64,000 bases of DNA from NCBI RefSeq assembly GCF_002920915.1, contig NZ_PQVF01000002.1:62375-126374 (forward strand), written 5' to 3'. The DNA is from Solitalea longa. GTDB lineage: Bacteria; Bacteroidota; Bacteroidia; Sphingobacteriales; Sphingobacteriaceae. The position numbers and the translations under genes are program-made. Under the pieces are notes generated by a model, which did not search any database, was not told where the DNA came from, and was given only the letters and a program-made list of their open reading frames with translations. This document shows, piece after piece, positions 9,702 to 19,272 of this stretch (position 1 is its first letter; each line of letters starts with the position of its first letter).

Positions 9702-9991
9702 AATAAGCGATTTCAAAGGTAAAGAAAAAAGGGAGTTGTTAAGCGGATGTGGAAAACGTGTATTTCGTGCTTAAGAAGACATATCGCAATGAATTTTATT
9801 CGGCAAGGGTTAAGTAATAGACAAAAACTTAAGCTAGTTCCCCGAAAAAAACTTATAGACATCTTTTCGTGATAATAATCGCGAACAATTCTTTATTTTT
9901 CAAATCAACATTCTCTAAAACTAACTTCATAACTAAAATTCAATACAATGAATACAGATAAGGAAAATTGAAACCCATAAATGAATTGCTA

Positions 9992-10444
9992 TTAACCTTT
10001 CTTATACACATCCACCGCTTTAATCTGCATAAAATTGTCGGCATCACTTAATAACGGTGTAAACCCAAATTGGGCATACAAACCGTGAGCATCGCGGGTT
10101 GCCAACAGCATTCGTCTTAATCCCTGTAAATCTGGATGTTCTTTAATAACTTGCATCAACCTTTTTGAAAGTCCCTGTCCCCGGTATTTTTCATCAATAA
10201 AAACATCCGCCAGATAAGCAAAGGTGGCCCCATCGGTAATCATCCGGGCAAAACCAACCTGCTGCTTTTCGTGATAAACGCCAAAACATAGGGAATTGGC
10301 AATTGACTTGGTGACAATTTCAATTGGAATACCGGCTGCCCAGTATGATTCTCTATTTAAATACTGGTGTATATAAATCACATCTAATTTTGATTTATCG
10401 GTAGATATCAAAAAATCGGAATAGGTAGCTTCAATTAATTGCAT
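9992..10444 (-). CDS. GNAT-family N-acetyltransferase
   Basis: Small acetyl-CoA-dependent acyltransferase of the GNAT superfamily, 150 residues. The acetyl-CoA pyrophosphate loop is visible as KYRGQGLSKRLM. It is preceded by the beta-4 strand (TFAYLADVFIDE) and followed by LYAQFGFTPL, the usual C-terminal motif. I start at the ATG at 10444; the open frame extends two codons to a TTG, which is less likely. It stands alone and divergently from the radical SAM gene. Substrate unknown: it could act on small amines, antibiotics or protein N-termini. Confidence 0.85.
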   Translation of the reverse strand: MQLIEATYSDFLISTDKSKLDVIYIHQYLNRESYWAAGIPIEIVTKSIANSLCFGVYHEKQQVGFARMITDGATFAYLADVFIDEKYRGQGLSKRLMQVIKEHPDLQGLRRMLLATRDAHGLYAQFGFTPLLSDADNFMQIKAVDVYKKG

Positions 10445-10672
10445 ACCCAAAGATAATTATTTGATTTAAAGCAGGTACTACAGTTCATCTTCAATTAATG
10501 TTACCAAACATTTAAACCTCCGGCAATAAAATAAACCCTAACGAAGGCTATAATAATTCATTAATAAATATTACCTTATATATAATAACCGCTTATTATA
10601 TTTTCTAACGTCTTTTTTTAGATCATTCCTATTTCCGGCTTTTCGGAGAATCTTGTTTTTAACATTAGCAAC

Positions 10673-12226
10673 ATGCCAAAACTTAAAATCGGAGTTATTG
10701 ATTTGGTTAGTAAAGGACCAACAAACACACTTTGGGCAAGAATAATGCATGCAAACATGGCTAGCATAATGCCTCAGGTGGTGGCAACCTGGTGCGAACA
10801 AGATGGTCATGATGTAAAACTGATTTGCTATACGGGGTTAGAAGATCTGCGCAAAGAAATTCCGCAGGGAATAGATTTGGTATTTATTTGCGGATTTACC
10901 CAGGCCGCCTTACTGGCCTATGCCTTAAGCAACTATTTCAGAAGCAAAGGTGTTGTAACTGTACTTGGAGGACCCCATGCACGCTGTTACCCTGACGATG
11001 CAGTTAAATATTTTGATTACGTAGTTGGTTTTGCACACAAATCAACCATTGCTGAAATCACCAATAACTGTACACCCCAACGACCAGAAGGAAAACACTT
11101 AACCGAAAAAGGACAACCTGGGCATTTTCCGGGGGTAGTTGAGCGGTGGAGGTTTATTGAGGAAACATTAAAGAAAGCTCCTTTCCTTAAAATTGTACCC
11201 ATGATTGGCAGCGTTGGCTGCCCTTATACCTGTTCATTTTGCATTGATGCCGAAGTTCCCTACCAGCCTTTAGACGTTGAAACTCTCAAAAAAGATCTGC
11301 GCTTTCTGTTAACTAAATTTAAAAAGCCGCTCATTGTGTGGCACGACCCTAATTTTGGGGTACGATTTGAACATTACATGAATGCGATAGCAAGTGTTGC
11401 ACCACCTAAAAGCTTTCAATTTATTGCCGAAAGCAGTTTATCCATTCTCACCGAAGATCATTTGAAAGTATTTCAACAGAATGGATTTCTGGCCATGTTA
11501 CCGGGCATTGAATCATGGTTTGAACTTGGCAATAAATCACGAACAGCCCATAATACTGGTATGGAAAAAATGATGCGCGTTTCGCAACATGTGAACACGA
11601 TCTTTAAATACATTCCATACATGCAAACAAACTTTGTTTTGGGGTTAGATTCTGACGAGGGATCGGACCCATTTGAAATCACAAAACAATTTATCGATCT
11701 ATCTCCTGCTGCTTTTCCAGGTTATTCATTGCTTTCGGCATTTGGAGAGGCTGCGCCATTGAACCTTGAATATCAAAAAGAAAACCGCGTTTTACCGTTT
11801 CCATTCCATTTCCTGAATAATCACCTGGCAATGAATGTGAAGCCAAAAAACTATGAGTGGGTTGATTTTTACGACAAAGTGATTGATCTAACTGAATATT
11901 CATTTTCTCAAAAAGCCATTTACCGTCGTTTTGCTGCAACACCAAAATTTACCTCAAAATGGATGAATTTTATGCGCGCCATTTCCTCGGAAGGCTGGGG
12001 ACGTTTAAAATTTTATCGTCAGGTACGTAAAAACCTTATTGAAGACAGAGCCTTTAGAGATTATTTTGAAGGAGAATCACAACAACTACCTGAATTTTAT
12101 ATCAATATTATTAAAAGAGACTTAGGAGATTGGTGGGACTGGCTCCCTCAGGACGCTATTTATCATAACCCCAATGCTTATTTGCACAAATCATCTAAAA
12201 AAGCACTAAGTCGCCTCAGTGAGTAA
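10673..12226 (+). CDS. B12-binding domain radical SAM protein
   Basis: A 517-residue protein with an N-terminal Rossmann-like, cobalamin-binding-type domain (residues 1-150, including VFICGF and LGGPHARCYPDD). A radical SAM core follows, with the [4Fe-4S] cysteines in the CxxxCxxC pattern GCPYTCSFCID near residue 183. The C-terminal third is less conserved and tryptophan-rich. Members of this class do methylations, ring contractions and tailoring steps, but substrate cannot be inferred. There are no obvious pathway partners: the neighbours are a divergent GNAT gene and a DUF5916 gene 280 nt downstream. Confidence 0.85.
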   Translation: MPKLKIGVIDLVSKGPTNTLWARIMHANMASIMPQVVATWCEQDGHDVKLICYTGLEDLRKEIPQGIDLVFICGFTQAALLAYALSNYFRSKGVVTVLGGPHARCYPDDAVKYFDYVVGFAHKSTIAEITNNCTPQRPEGKHLTEKGQPGHFPGVVERWRFIEETLKKAPFLKIVPMIGSVGCPYTCSFCIDAEVPYQPLDVETLKKDLRFLLTKFKKPLIVWHDPNFGVRFEHYMNAIASVAPPKSFQFIAESSLSILTEDHLKVFQQNGFLAMLPGIESWFELGNKSRTAHNTGMEKMMRVSQHVNTIFKYIPYMQTNFVLGLDSDEGSDPFEITKQFIDLSPAAFPGYSLLSAFGEAAPLNLEYQKENRVLPFPFHFLNNHLAMNVKPKNYEWVDFYDKVIDLTEYSFSQKAIYRRFAATPKFTSKWMNFMRAISSEGWGRLKFYRQVRKNLIEDRAFRDYFEGESQQLPEFYINIIKRDLGDWWDWLPQDAIYHNPNAYLHKSSKKALSRLSE

Positions 12227-12398
12227 ACAACTTAATAATTTCAATTGATCTTTTCTGTAGAACACAATTTTTCATGCCCTTCCTTCATTTATTGAATAGT
12301 TTCTTTCAATAAACACTCCTCATTTTCAAAATACAGGTCTTTTAACAAGCATTAAAACCTTTTTCCCTCCTCGTGCAACATACTCAAAGTTTTTTTGT

Positions 12399-12415
12399 CA
12401 TGCTAAAGGAGCATG
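12399..12415. repeat. short palindrome CATGCT/AGCATG in intergenic DNA
   Basis: A perfect 6-bp stem with a 5-nt loop inside GTCATGCTAAAGGAGCATG. The sequence recalls the GTCATGCTGAG...AGCATCT family of short intergenic repeats that I associate with Sphingobacteriia and Cytophagia. It lies in the 280-nt gap between the radical SAM gene and the DUF5916 gene, where no other structure is evident. Confidence 0.35.
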
Positions 12416-12506
12416 AAATCCAATCTATACTTTGCGAGCCTGCAAAGCCTCGATTTTGTTACAAACAGCTCGTGTTAAGTAGTCGAACAATTATTAATAT
12501 TGATAC

Positions 12507-15173
12507 ATGAACAAAACTTTTCTGCTATTAATTTGTACGCTTTTCACATTTAACGTTTATAGTCAAAAAAGTGACTCGACGATTACCAAAAAGAAGTACT
12601 TTACCAAACCTCTAAGCGGAAGTATAAACTTTGATGGCATTCCACAGGAAGAAGCTTGGAATGCTGTTGAATGGGGGGGCGATTTTACACAATGGCAGCC
12701 TAATGAAGGAAAATCGCCTTCGCAAAAAACCAATTTCAAAATTCTTTACGATAATCAATACCTATACATCGCTTATCGTTGCCATGATATGGCGCCTGAT
12801 TCGATCATAAAACGTATGGGCAGAAGAGATGAGTTTCCTGGTGATTGGGTAGAAATTAATATCGATAGTTACCATGATTTGCGCACCGCCTTTTCATTTA
12901 CCTTATCGGTTTCGGGGGTACGTAACGATGAATTTGTTTCAGAAAACGGCAATAATTGGGATGCGAACTGGAACCCCATTTGGTTTGCTAAAACCCATGT
13001 TGACGAGCAAGGTTGGACTGCCGAAGTTAAAATTCCGCTAAGTCAGCTTCGTTACGGCAATGAAACTGAAAAGGTTTGGGGCATCCAGGTTATGCGTCGC
13101 ATTTTCAGAAAAGAAGAACGTTCTACCTGGCAGTTTATTCCACAAAACTCCGGAGTTTGGGTAAGCAGTTTTGGCGAACTATATGGCCTCAAAAATATTC
13201 CTACACACCGTCAGATTGAAATTGCCCCTTATCTAGTTGCCCAAGCCGACAAATACCAGGCAACTCCGGGAAATCCCTTTGCTACCGGATCAGATAAAAA
13301 ACTGACCATGGGAGTAGACGGAAAATTTGCCGTAACAAATGACCTGATTCTCGATTTTACGGTAAACCCTGATTTCGGACAAGTGGAAGCTGACCCTTCA
13401 CAGGTTCGTATCGATGGTTTTCAGAATTATTTTGAAGAACGTCGCCCGTTCTTTATTGAAAGTCGGAATATATTTAGCTATCAGCTAACTGGCTCAGAAG
13501 CTGGAGGTGATTACGACTCAGATCTGCTTTTCTATTCCCGCCGTATTGGGAGTTCTCCGCACAGCTATCCAACTACCGGAGCTGGAGAGTTCGCTGATGT
13601 TCCCTTAAATACTTCTATTTTGGGGGCCGCTAAGTTTAGCGGGAAAACCCAAAAAGGCTGGAGTATTGGCGTGCTCGAAAGTGTAACCCAACGCGAGATG
13701 GCCACCATTGATAATTTGGGTGTAAGACGCGATGAATTGGTTGAACCATTAACCAACTACTTTGTTGGACGATTACAGAAAGATATAAATAGTGGCAATA
13801 CTGTTTTAGGAGGTATTTTCACGGCAGTTAACCGAGGAGAGGGCTTGAATAACATGTTGACTAAAAACGCCTTTTCTGGAGGCTTGGATTTTCTTCATTA
13901 CTGGAAAAAACGCACCTGGTACATAAGGGGTAATATGGTGTTTAGTCATTTAGAAGGAAGCAAAGAATCGATTCTAGGTGTTCAAACTGCCTTTGAGCAC
14001 TTATTTCAACGAGATGGAGCTCCAGAGGTTTCGGTAGATCCTAACCGCACCTCGTTGACAGGCACCGGAGGGACTTTCCGTTTGGGTAAAATAGGTGGAA
14101 AATCAGGCAATATGGGTCAGGTATTTAAATTTGAAACCGGCGTTACCTTCCGCTCTCCCGAACTCGAATTAAATGATATTGGTTTTATGTTAACATCAAA
14201 CGAAATCAATCATTTTACCTGGGCCGGATTACAATTTCAAAAACCATTTTCCATTTTCCGTAGCGCACGGATTAACTACAACCATTGGTCGCGGTGGGAT
14301 TTTGGCGGTCAATTCCTTTATCAAGCCTTCAACACCAATTCACATGCAACGTTCAAGAACAATTGGCAAACAGGTGTAGGGCTCACCTGGAATCCTTATG
14401 ATGTTTCAAACAATACTTTGCAGGGCACATCATCCTTACGCAAGCCGGCAGGAATAGCCCAAAACTGGTATGTTAACAGCGACTATCGTAAAAAAATATA
14501 TACTAATTTTTATTACAATAATTTCTGGGGGTTTGAAAATACTGTTAAAGGAAATGATTTGGGCATTGCCTTTACCTTCCAGCCTTTAAATGCACTTCAA
14601 TTGAGTTTAGGAGTTGATTATTCATACTATTGGCGCCGTCAGGATCAATTTGTAGCCAATGCTAAAGTCGATGATCAAGCTATGATCCGTTCAATTGTTA
14701 GCTCTGTAGATCAAAATACGCTTCGTTTTACAGGAAGAATGAATTTTAACATTACTCCCGATTTAACACTGCAATACTATGCGCAGCCTTACATTACCCG
14801 ACCGCTCTACAGCAACTTCGCATACGTATCAGATCCATTGGCTAAGCACTATAACGACCGGTTTACACCTTATACTTCCAGCCAAATAAGCGAAAGTGAT
14901 GGCCGCTATTATATTGATGAAAAGGGAGACGGAACGGTAAAATATGATTTCGCTAAGCCTGACTTCAACTTTGTACAATTCCGTTCGAACTTAATTGCCC
15001 GCTGGGAATACCGACCAGGTTCGGAACTATACCTGGTTTGGTCGCAAGGAAGTACTTCCAGTTCAAATTATGAACTCGATACACCAATAATGGGTAGTTT
15101 GTTCGACAATGCATTTACCGATCAGGGGCGCAATACATTTTTGATAAAGTGGACCTATCGATTCATACGATAA
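12507..15173 (+). CDS. DUF5916 protein with N-terminal CBM9-like domain
   Basis: Exported protein of 888 residues; the signal peptide ends at VYSQ (residue 19). Residues about 35-230 form a carbohydrate-binding family 9-like sandwich (LSGSINFDGIPQEEAW, then DNQYLYIAYRCHD). The rest is the DUF5916 region, starting around FTVNPDFGQVEADPSQV and NYFEERRPFF, and ends in alternating aromatic strands typical of an outer-membrane beta-barrel (final residues KWTYRFIR). Function is not established; family members are often near proteolysis or carbohydrate genes, which is not the case here. A strong bidirectional terminator follows. Confidence 0.85.
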   Translation: MNKTFLLLICTLFTFNVYSQKSDSTITKKKYFTKPLSGSINFDGIPQEEAWNAVEWGGDFTQWQPNEGKSPSQKTNFKILYDNQYLYIAYRCHDMAPDSIIKRMGRRDEFPGDWVEINIDSYHDLRTAFSFTLSVSGVRNDEFVSENGNNWDANWNPIWFAKTHVDEQGWTAEVKIPLSQLRYGNETEKVWGIQVMRRIFRKEERSTWQFIPQNSGVWVSSFGELYGLKNIPTHRQIEIAPYLVAQADKYQATPGNPFATGSDKKLTMGVDGKFAVTNDLILDFTVNPDFGQVEADPSQVRIDGFQNYFEERRPFFIESRNIFSYQLTGSEAGGDYDSDLLFYSRRIGSSPHSYPTTGAGEFADVPLNTSILGAAKFSGKTQKGWSIGVLESVTQREMATIDNLGVRRDELVEPLTNYFVGRLQKDINSGNTVLGGIFTAVNRGEGLNNMLTKNAFSGGLDFLHYWKKRTWYIRGNMVFSHLEGSKESILGVQTAFEHLFQRDGAPEVSVDPNRTSLTGTGGTFRLGKIGGKSGNMGQVFKFETGVTFRSPELELNDIGFMLTSNEINHFTWAGLQFQKPFSIFRSARINYNHWSRWDFGGQFLYQAFNTNSHATFKNNWQTGVGLTWNPYDVSNNTLQGTSSLRKPAGIAQNWYVNSDYRKKIYTNFYYNNFWGFENTVKGNDLGIAFTFQPLNALQLSLGVDYSYYWRRQDQFVANAKVDDQAMIRSIVSSVDQNTLRFTGRMNFNITPDLTLQYYAQPYITRPLYSNFAYVSDPLAKHYNDRFTPYTSSQISESDGRYYIDEKGDGTVKYDFAKPDFNFVQFRSNLIARWEYRPGSELYLVWSQGSTSSSNYELDTPIMGSLFDNAFTDQGRNTFLIKWTYRFIR

Positions 15174-15179
15174 ATATTT

Positions 15180-15217
15180 AAAAGCCCCCCAATGCTAATA
15201 CCACTGGGGGGGCTTTA
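15180..15217. terminator. bidirectional terminator between convergent genes
   Basis: GC-rich stem AAAGCCCCCC (from 15180) pairing with GGGGGGCTTT (ending 15216), flanked by A- and T-rich ends. It serves both the DUF5916 gene (+) and the AhpD-like gene (-). Confidence 0.85.
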
Positions 15218-15224
15218 ACAAAAA

Positions 15225-15665
15225 TTATCTTAGAGCAGGAGTCATTGATAAAGTAACCCCTATCCTATTCCAGGCGTTGATAATGATAATGGCCATGATC
15301 ACTTCGGCCAATAATTTTTCTCCTAAAACTTTTTCGGCATATTGGTAAGTAGCATCAGAAACACCTTTAGGTAACAAGGTCATCTCTTCTGTTAAAGCCA
15401 ATATTGCCTGCTCCTCTTCACTAAAAAACCGGGTTTCTCTCCAGGCACTTAAGGTATAGATGCGCTGTTCGGTTTCTCCCAACTCACGGGCATCATACGA
15501 ATGCATATCCAAACAATAAGCACAGCCGTTTATTTGCGAAGCCCTGATCTTAATTAGCTCTTTATGCAGCGGGTTAATTTCTGTAGTTTTTAAGTAGCTA
15601 TCGAAAGCCAACATTGCTTTATAGGCTGACGGTGCAACCTGGTTAATGTTAATTCTGTTACTCAT
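15225..15665 (-). CDS. carboxymuconolactone decarboxylase / AhpD-like family protein
   Basis: A 146-residue all-helical protein of the CMD/AhpD superfamily. The redox motif CAYCLDMHS (CxxC followed by His) is intact, which favours alkylhydroperoxidase-type activity over lactone decarboxylation. The surrounding pattern KIRASQINGCAYC matches the small Bacteroidota and proteobacterial relatives. The downstream position relative to a Crp/Fnr regulator on the same strand (155-nt gap) suggests, without proving, that the regulator controls it. A GC-rich terminator follows. Confidence 0.88.
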   Translation of the reverse strand: MSNRININQVAPSAYKAMLAFDSYLKTTEINPLHKELIKIRASQINGCAYCLDMHSYDARELGETEQRIYTLSAWRETRFFSEEEQAILALTEEMTLLPKGVSDATYQYAEKVLGEKLLAEVIMAIIIINAWNRIGVTLSMTPALR

Positions 15666-15820
15666 GACTTTTAATTTTTCAGATAATTGTTATTATTTAC
15701 AATTCAAAAGTCGTGAGCCTGCCGCTCAAAAAAATTAATCTAGTTTAAGAAATACTACAATTGTTAATAGTGCTTAACGGGGTGGTATTACCCACGTGCG
15801 ATAAGTCCACTTTAAGAGAT

Positions 15821-16429
15821 TTAGAGGTTCTTTTTCGCCCTTATTTTACTTAAAAACTCCAGTGTGATACCTAAGTAAGAAGCCAGCATATACTGCGGAA
15901 CACGCTGAACGAATGCAGGGAACTGCTCTACAAAGTTGCGGTACCGCTGCTCTGAAGAAATGGTATGGATCCAAAGTATTCGTCGTTGTGCAGCCACAAA
16001 GTTTTTTTGCAGGATGATCCGGAAATAACGTTCAACCTTTGGAACTTCATTGTATAAATTTTCCAAAGCATTTTTATCAATTGCAATCACCTCCGACTCT
16101 TCAACTGCCTGAATGAAAAAGGCCGAAGAAGTTTGATTTTCGAAACTGTCAAAATCCGTTATCCACCAATTTTCAATACCGAATTGGGTAATTTGCTCCA
16201 GTCCGGAATTGGTAATTAAGTAAACCCTCAAACAGCCTTTAACCACAAAATAATTATAGTTGCAAATTTGTCCTTCGGATAAAGGGTATTCCTTTTTCTT
16301 TACTTTTTTAAAAGAAAGCCTTCCAAGCAATAACTCTTTTTCAGACATATCAAGATCAACAAATCGACCAATATGATCCAAAAGAGGTTGGAACTGTTCA
16401 GGCAATGATGTATTTAGATAGTTTTTCAT
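15821..16429 (-). CDS. Crp/Fnr-family transcriptional regulator
   Basis: A 202-residue regulator with an N-terminal cyclic-nucleotide-binding beta-roll (residues about 20-120, including YFVVKGCLRVYL) and a C-terminal helix-turn-helix (QYMLASYLGITLEFLSKIRAKK). It lacks the Fnr cluster cysteines, so it is unlikely to be an oxygen sensor. Many Bacteroidota genomes carry many such small CRP-like proteins whose ligands are unknown. It is transcribed toward the AhpD-like gene and divergently from a SnoaL-like gene, making both plausible targets. Confidence 0.88.
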   Translation of the reverse strand: MKNYLNTSLPEQFQPLLDHIGRFVDLDMSEKELLLGRLSFKKVKKKEYPLSEGQICNYNYFVVKGCLRVYLITNSGLEQITQFGIENWWITDFDSFENQTSSAFFIQAVEESEVIAIDKNALENLYNEVPKVERYFRIILQKNFVAAQRRILWIHTISSEQRYRNFVEQFPAFVQRVPQYMLASYLGITLEFLSKIRAKKNL

Positions 16430-16539
16430 TAAGATCTCATTTCAAACAGAAACTATAAACAAATATTACATTTTATCAGCTTTTTAAAATACGAAATTGA
16501 TGCAAGCCCCTTAAATTGCATTAATTAAACTTTGTAAAA

Positions 16540-16902
16540 ATGAGCGCTGAAACAAATGAAAAAATTGCTTTAAACTGGTTTGAAGCTTTTAATGAACATA
16601 ATTTAGAGAAACTGTTATCACTTTATGCTGACGATGCCATCCACTTTAGCCCGAAATTAAAGGTAAGAAGGCCAGAAACGCATGGCTATGTAAAAGGTAA
16701 AGAGGCTTTACGCGAATGGTGGCACGATGCTTTTGATCGTTTACCTTCGCTGCATTATACTGTAACAACCTTAACAGCTAATAACAACCGGGTGTTCATG
16801 GAATATGTGCGTAGCGTTGAAGGAGAATTTGAAATGTTGGTTGCCGAAGTATTGGAAATAGAAAATGACAAAATTGTCTCCTCCAGGGTTTACCATGGAT
16901 AA
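16540..16902 (+). CDS. SnoaL-like / NTF2-fold protein
   Basis: A 120-residue protein with the NTF2-like cone fold: an N-terminal helix (ALNWFEAFNEHNLEKLLSLY), then a DDAIHFSP strand, a GKEALREWW helix and a curved beta sheet. The hydrophobic pocket of this fold may bind a small ligand or carry an isomerase or hydrolase activity, but no catalytic set is recognisable. It is divergent from the Crp/Fnr gene with 110 nt between starts. Confidence 0.75.
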   Translation: MSAETNEKIALNWFEAFNEHNLEKLLSLYADDAIHFSPKLKVRRPETHGYVKGKEALREWWHDAFDRLPSLHYTVTTLTANNNRVFMEYVRSVEGEFEMLVAEVLEIENDKIVSSRVYHG

Positions 16903-16972
16903 TAAAATTTGATCTATTGTATTTATCTTTACTGTAACATCTATTGTTATTGTCTATTTAAAAGATACTTTC

Positions 16973-17602
16973 ATGATTAAACATCTGGTATTACTTTCAG
17001 TGTTTGTTGTTGTTTTTAACTTTTTTGCAGATGCTCAAAATAATTCTAACGCAATGCCTGTATCTCAAGCTGAGCTGGATGAGTTATACAATCAACAAAC
17101 AAGTCGTCAAATGCGCGATAACTTTAATAACTTTTGGAAGAACAGAGGAAAAGAGCACCCTGATCAAAAAAGCTATTCTTTTAAAGTTATACTCAAAGAC
17201 AGTTCAGAGTTAAAATGCAAATCCAAGATCTATTTTTCTGATTCAGTAACTTACATTCTTTATAAATCAGAGAAAACGGGCGACAGTATAAAGATCACCC
17301 CTAAAGAAACCCAAAACATACTAATGGATGATGTTTTTCTAAGCAAAAATATCGAAGGGATCTCAACTGATAGTTGCTGGCTATTTAAAACTATAAAAGG
17401 AAAAATCAATGTTTATTCCTTCTACCCTATGGCTCCCAAAAACTCGACGGAAACTATTGCCTATTTACAAAAAGGAGATGGACCATTAGTTAGATATTCG
17501 CCAAAACAACTATTGCGTATGGTGGGTAAAAATAAACGTTCTGTAAAGCTTTGTGTCAAACAAAAGTATATGGATGCCCTTACTCAGTATAATGGTGATT
17601 AG
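16973..17602 (+). CDS. exported protein of unknown function
   Basis: A 209-residue protein with a clear signal peptide (residues 1-21, ending FADAQ). I do not recognise the mature part. Residues 70-130 are predicted strands rich in Ser and Lys (KVILKDSSELKCKSKIYFSD). The last 40 residues are basic. There are three cysteines in the mature chain. It follows the SnoaL-like gene by 70 nt and ends before a strong hairpin, so it may be cotranscribed with that gene. Confidence 0.65.
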   Translation: MIKHLVLLSVFVVVFNFFADAQNNSNAMPVSQAELDELYNQQTSRQMRDNFNNFWKNRGKEHPDQKSYSFKVILKDSSELKCKSKIYFSDSVTYILYKSEKTGDSIKITPKETQNILMDDVFLSKNIEGISTDSCWLFKTIKGKINVYSFYPMAPKNSTETIAYLQKGDGPLVRYSPKQLLRMVGKNKRSVKLCVKQKYMDALTQYNGD

Positions 17603-17625
17603 CTATCGAATTAATCAAAGCACTA

Positions 17626-17674
17626 TCACAAAGACACAAAGTTTGGTGCTCGTTATTTTTTTGTGTCTTTGTGA
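17626..17674. terminator. 15-bp inverted repeat, bidirectional terminator
   Basis: Perfect arms TCACAAAGACACAAA (17626-17640) and TTTGTGTCTTTGTGA (17660-17674) with a 19-nt loop, between two convergent genes. CACAAAGACACAAAG is also a common intergenic word in Bacteroidota, so this may be a repeat element that also terminates transcription. Confidence 0.7.
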
Positions 17675-17693
17675 CTTAGCCCGATCATTCTTT

Positions 17694-18332
17694 TTAACCT
17701 TTTTTGAACTTTTCTATCTCATCTACAAACTCTACGGCTTTAGATAAAGTTTTACCCCCAAAGCTTTCCATCATACTTTTCACCCACTTTATGTGCATAT
17801 TTTTGTAGGTAAGTTTTTGGTACAAATAAATAGAAGCAGCACAAAAGATCGCTACTACGCATAGATTAATTATCCAAAACTGCGGCCCTGCTTTTTGAAA
17901 CAGTTCGGTACTATACCAAAAGGTACAATAAAACGGTGTTTGCAAGATCAATATACGCCCCACATTCGATAAGGATATTCTTACTTCAGTAAGCTTCTGT
18001 TGAGTTACGGTTATACTTTCGGCGATATTAATGGAATTAAGTATAACAATGTGCTTAATATAAACCGCCACTGCGTAAATATTGAATAGAACAATTGCTC
18101 CAATGGATATTCTAAAGAAGATATTAGGCGTATGATATACTAAAAAGCCTAAAAACCATACCCATAAAATACCCAATACAACATAAACAGCCTGATTTCT
18201 TAAAAAAGCCCTGATTTTCGATTCGGCTTTTTGGGTTTGAATCTCTTCAATCAGTTTTCTGTTCAATGTTAATGTTTCCTCAAGCTTGCGACTTTGCTGC
18301 TGCCATAAGCTTTTTAATTCTAATTCGTCCAT
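17694..18332 (-). CDS. membrane protein encoded with ECF sigma factor
   Basis: A 212-residue protein. A charged N-terminal coiled segment (LKSLWQQQSRKLEETLTLNRKL) precedes four hydrophobic segments, a pair at about residues 50-95 and a second pair at about 135-175. The gene begins 5 nt after the sigma-factor stop codon. I use the ATG at 18332; the TTG three codons upstream would overlap the sigma gene. Position and topology suggest an anti-sigma factor or membrane sensor, but no zinc-binding anti-sigma motif (HxxxCxxC) is visible, so this role is inferred from context only. Confidence 0.7.
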   Translation of the reverse strand: MDELELKSLWQQQSRKLEETLTLNRKLIEEIQTQKAESKIRAFLRNQAVYVVLGILWVWFLGFLVYHTPNIFFRISIGAIVLFNIYAVAVYIKHIVILNSINIAESITVTQQKLTEVRISLSNVGRILILQTPFYCTFWYSTELFQKAGPQFWIINLCVVAIFCAASIYLYQKLTYKNMHIKWVKSMMESFGGKTLSKAVEFVDEIEKFKKG

Positions 18333-18337
18333 CGTTA

Positions 18338-18841
18338 TCAATTACTTACAAGTGAAAAACGTTGTTTTAATTTCTCTTTAATGCGACTAATCTTTGTAGC
18401 CACATTGGTTTCGGTAATACCTAAAATTTCAGCCATTTCTTTATAACTGCTTTCTTCGAGGTACAGAATCATTAAAGCCTTATCCAGCTCTTTTAACTCA
18501 TTAATAAACTGCTGCAGTAATCCAATATTGACCTCCAGATCTTCCGATAAATTTTCATCAGCAATTTCAATAAGTTCCTCCATTAAAGGCACACTCGCAT
18601 CTTTTCTTTTATGCTCCTTTCGGTAAAAGGAGATAGCAGTATTCAATGCAACCCGATACATCCATGTCGACAGCTTATAATTATGGTCGTAGCGTTCAAA
18701 TGACTTCCACAACTGAATAATAATTTCCTGAACCAGGTCTTTCCTATCCTCATTGTCTTTACAATAAGAATTGGCCACCTTGTAAACAAGTCCTTTATTT
18801 TTTTCGAGCAGTAATAGAAACTCTTCCTTACTCATTATCAT
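18338..18841 (-). CDS. ECF-type RNA polymerase sigma factor
   Basis: A 167-residue group IV sigma factor. Region 2 includes DLVQEIIIQLWKSFERYD and STWMYRVALNTAISFYRKE. Region 4 is a helix-turn-helix, SYKEMAEILGITETNVATKI. It would direct RNA polymerase to a small regulon in response to an envelope or other external signal. Two in-frame ATGs (18841 and 18835) are possible starts. It forms an operon with the following membrane protein gene. The upstream 448 nt hold no credible gene but do contain a terminator-like hairpin facing the OmpA gene. Confidence 0.92.
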   Translation of the reverse strand: MIMSKEEFLLLLEKNKGLVYKVANSYCKDNEDRKDLVQEIIIQLWKSFERYDHNYKLSTWMYRVALNTAISFYRKEHKRKDASVPLMEELIEIADENLSEDLEVNIGLLQQFINELKELDKALMILYLEESSYKEMAEILGITETNVATKISRIKEKLKQRFSLVSN

Positions 18842-19239
18842 TTTCTATTTTAAAAGAGTTGTTGCAGCAGAGAACCATGGACTCTCTTTGGAGAAATATA
18901 GTTTCTTTCAACATTAATTTGTTGCTCAATATTCCGTATTACAAACCTTACTTCAGTTTGCAACACTATTATTAATATAAGCACCATCATTAAATTCTGT
19001 CTTCTTGCAATTTCCTTTTCCATAAAACCATAAAATAACCAGTTAGGTAAAATCTTTACCAATTATTAACCTCATGTAGCAAAAAATCACATCATTCCCT
19101 ATTTTTTTATTTACTAAATCATCGATTTTAAGTCTTTGGTTTAAAGAGGGTTTCAACTTATTTAAACAACACCAGCACTTTTTCAGGCACTAGAAGTCAA
19201 AAATACAGCGTTAATAAACTATCATTTAACATAGTGGCT

Positions 19240-19272
19240 TGCCAATTGTATTACTTGGCAGGTATTTTTTTT
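19240..19272 (+). terminator. terminator-like hairpin just upstream of the OmpA-family gene
   Basis: Stem TGCCAA (19240-19245) pairing with TTGGCA (19255-19260), followed by GGTA and a run of eight T. It ends 17 nt before the ATG of the next gene. No plus-strand gene precedes it, since the upstream operon runs the other way. It may be a leader attenuator or the end of a small RNA. Confidence 0.5.

Noticed and set aside
18850-19022. 56-70 codon minus-strand frame with a hydrophobic stretch upstream of the sigma gene
   Set aside because: It needs a TTG start or a weak ATG, has no recognisable domain, and the region looks like leader DNA.
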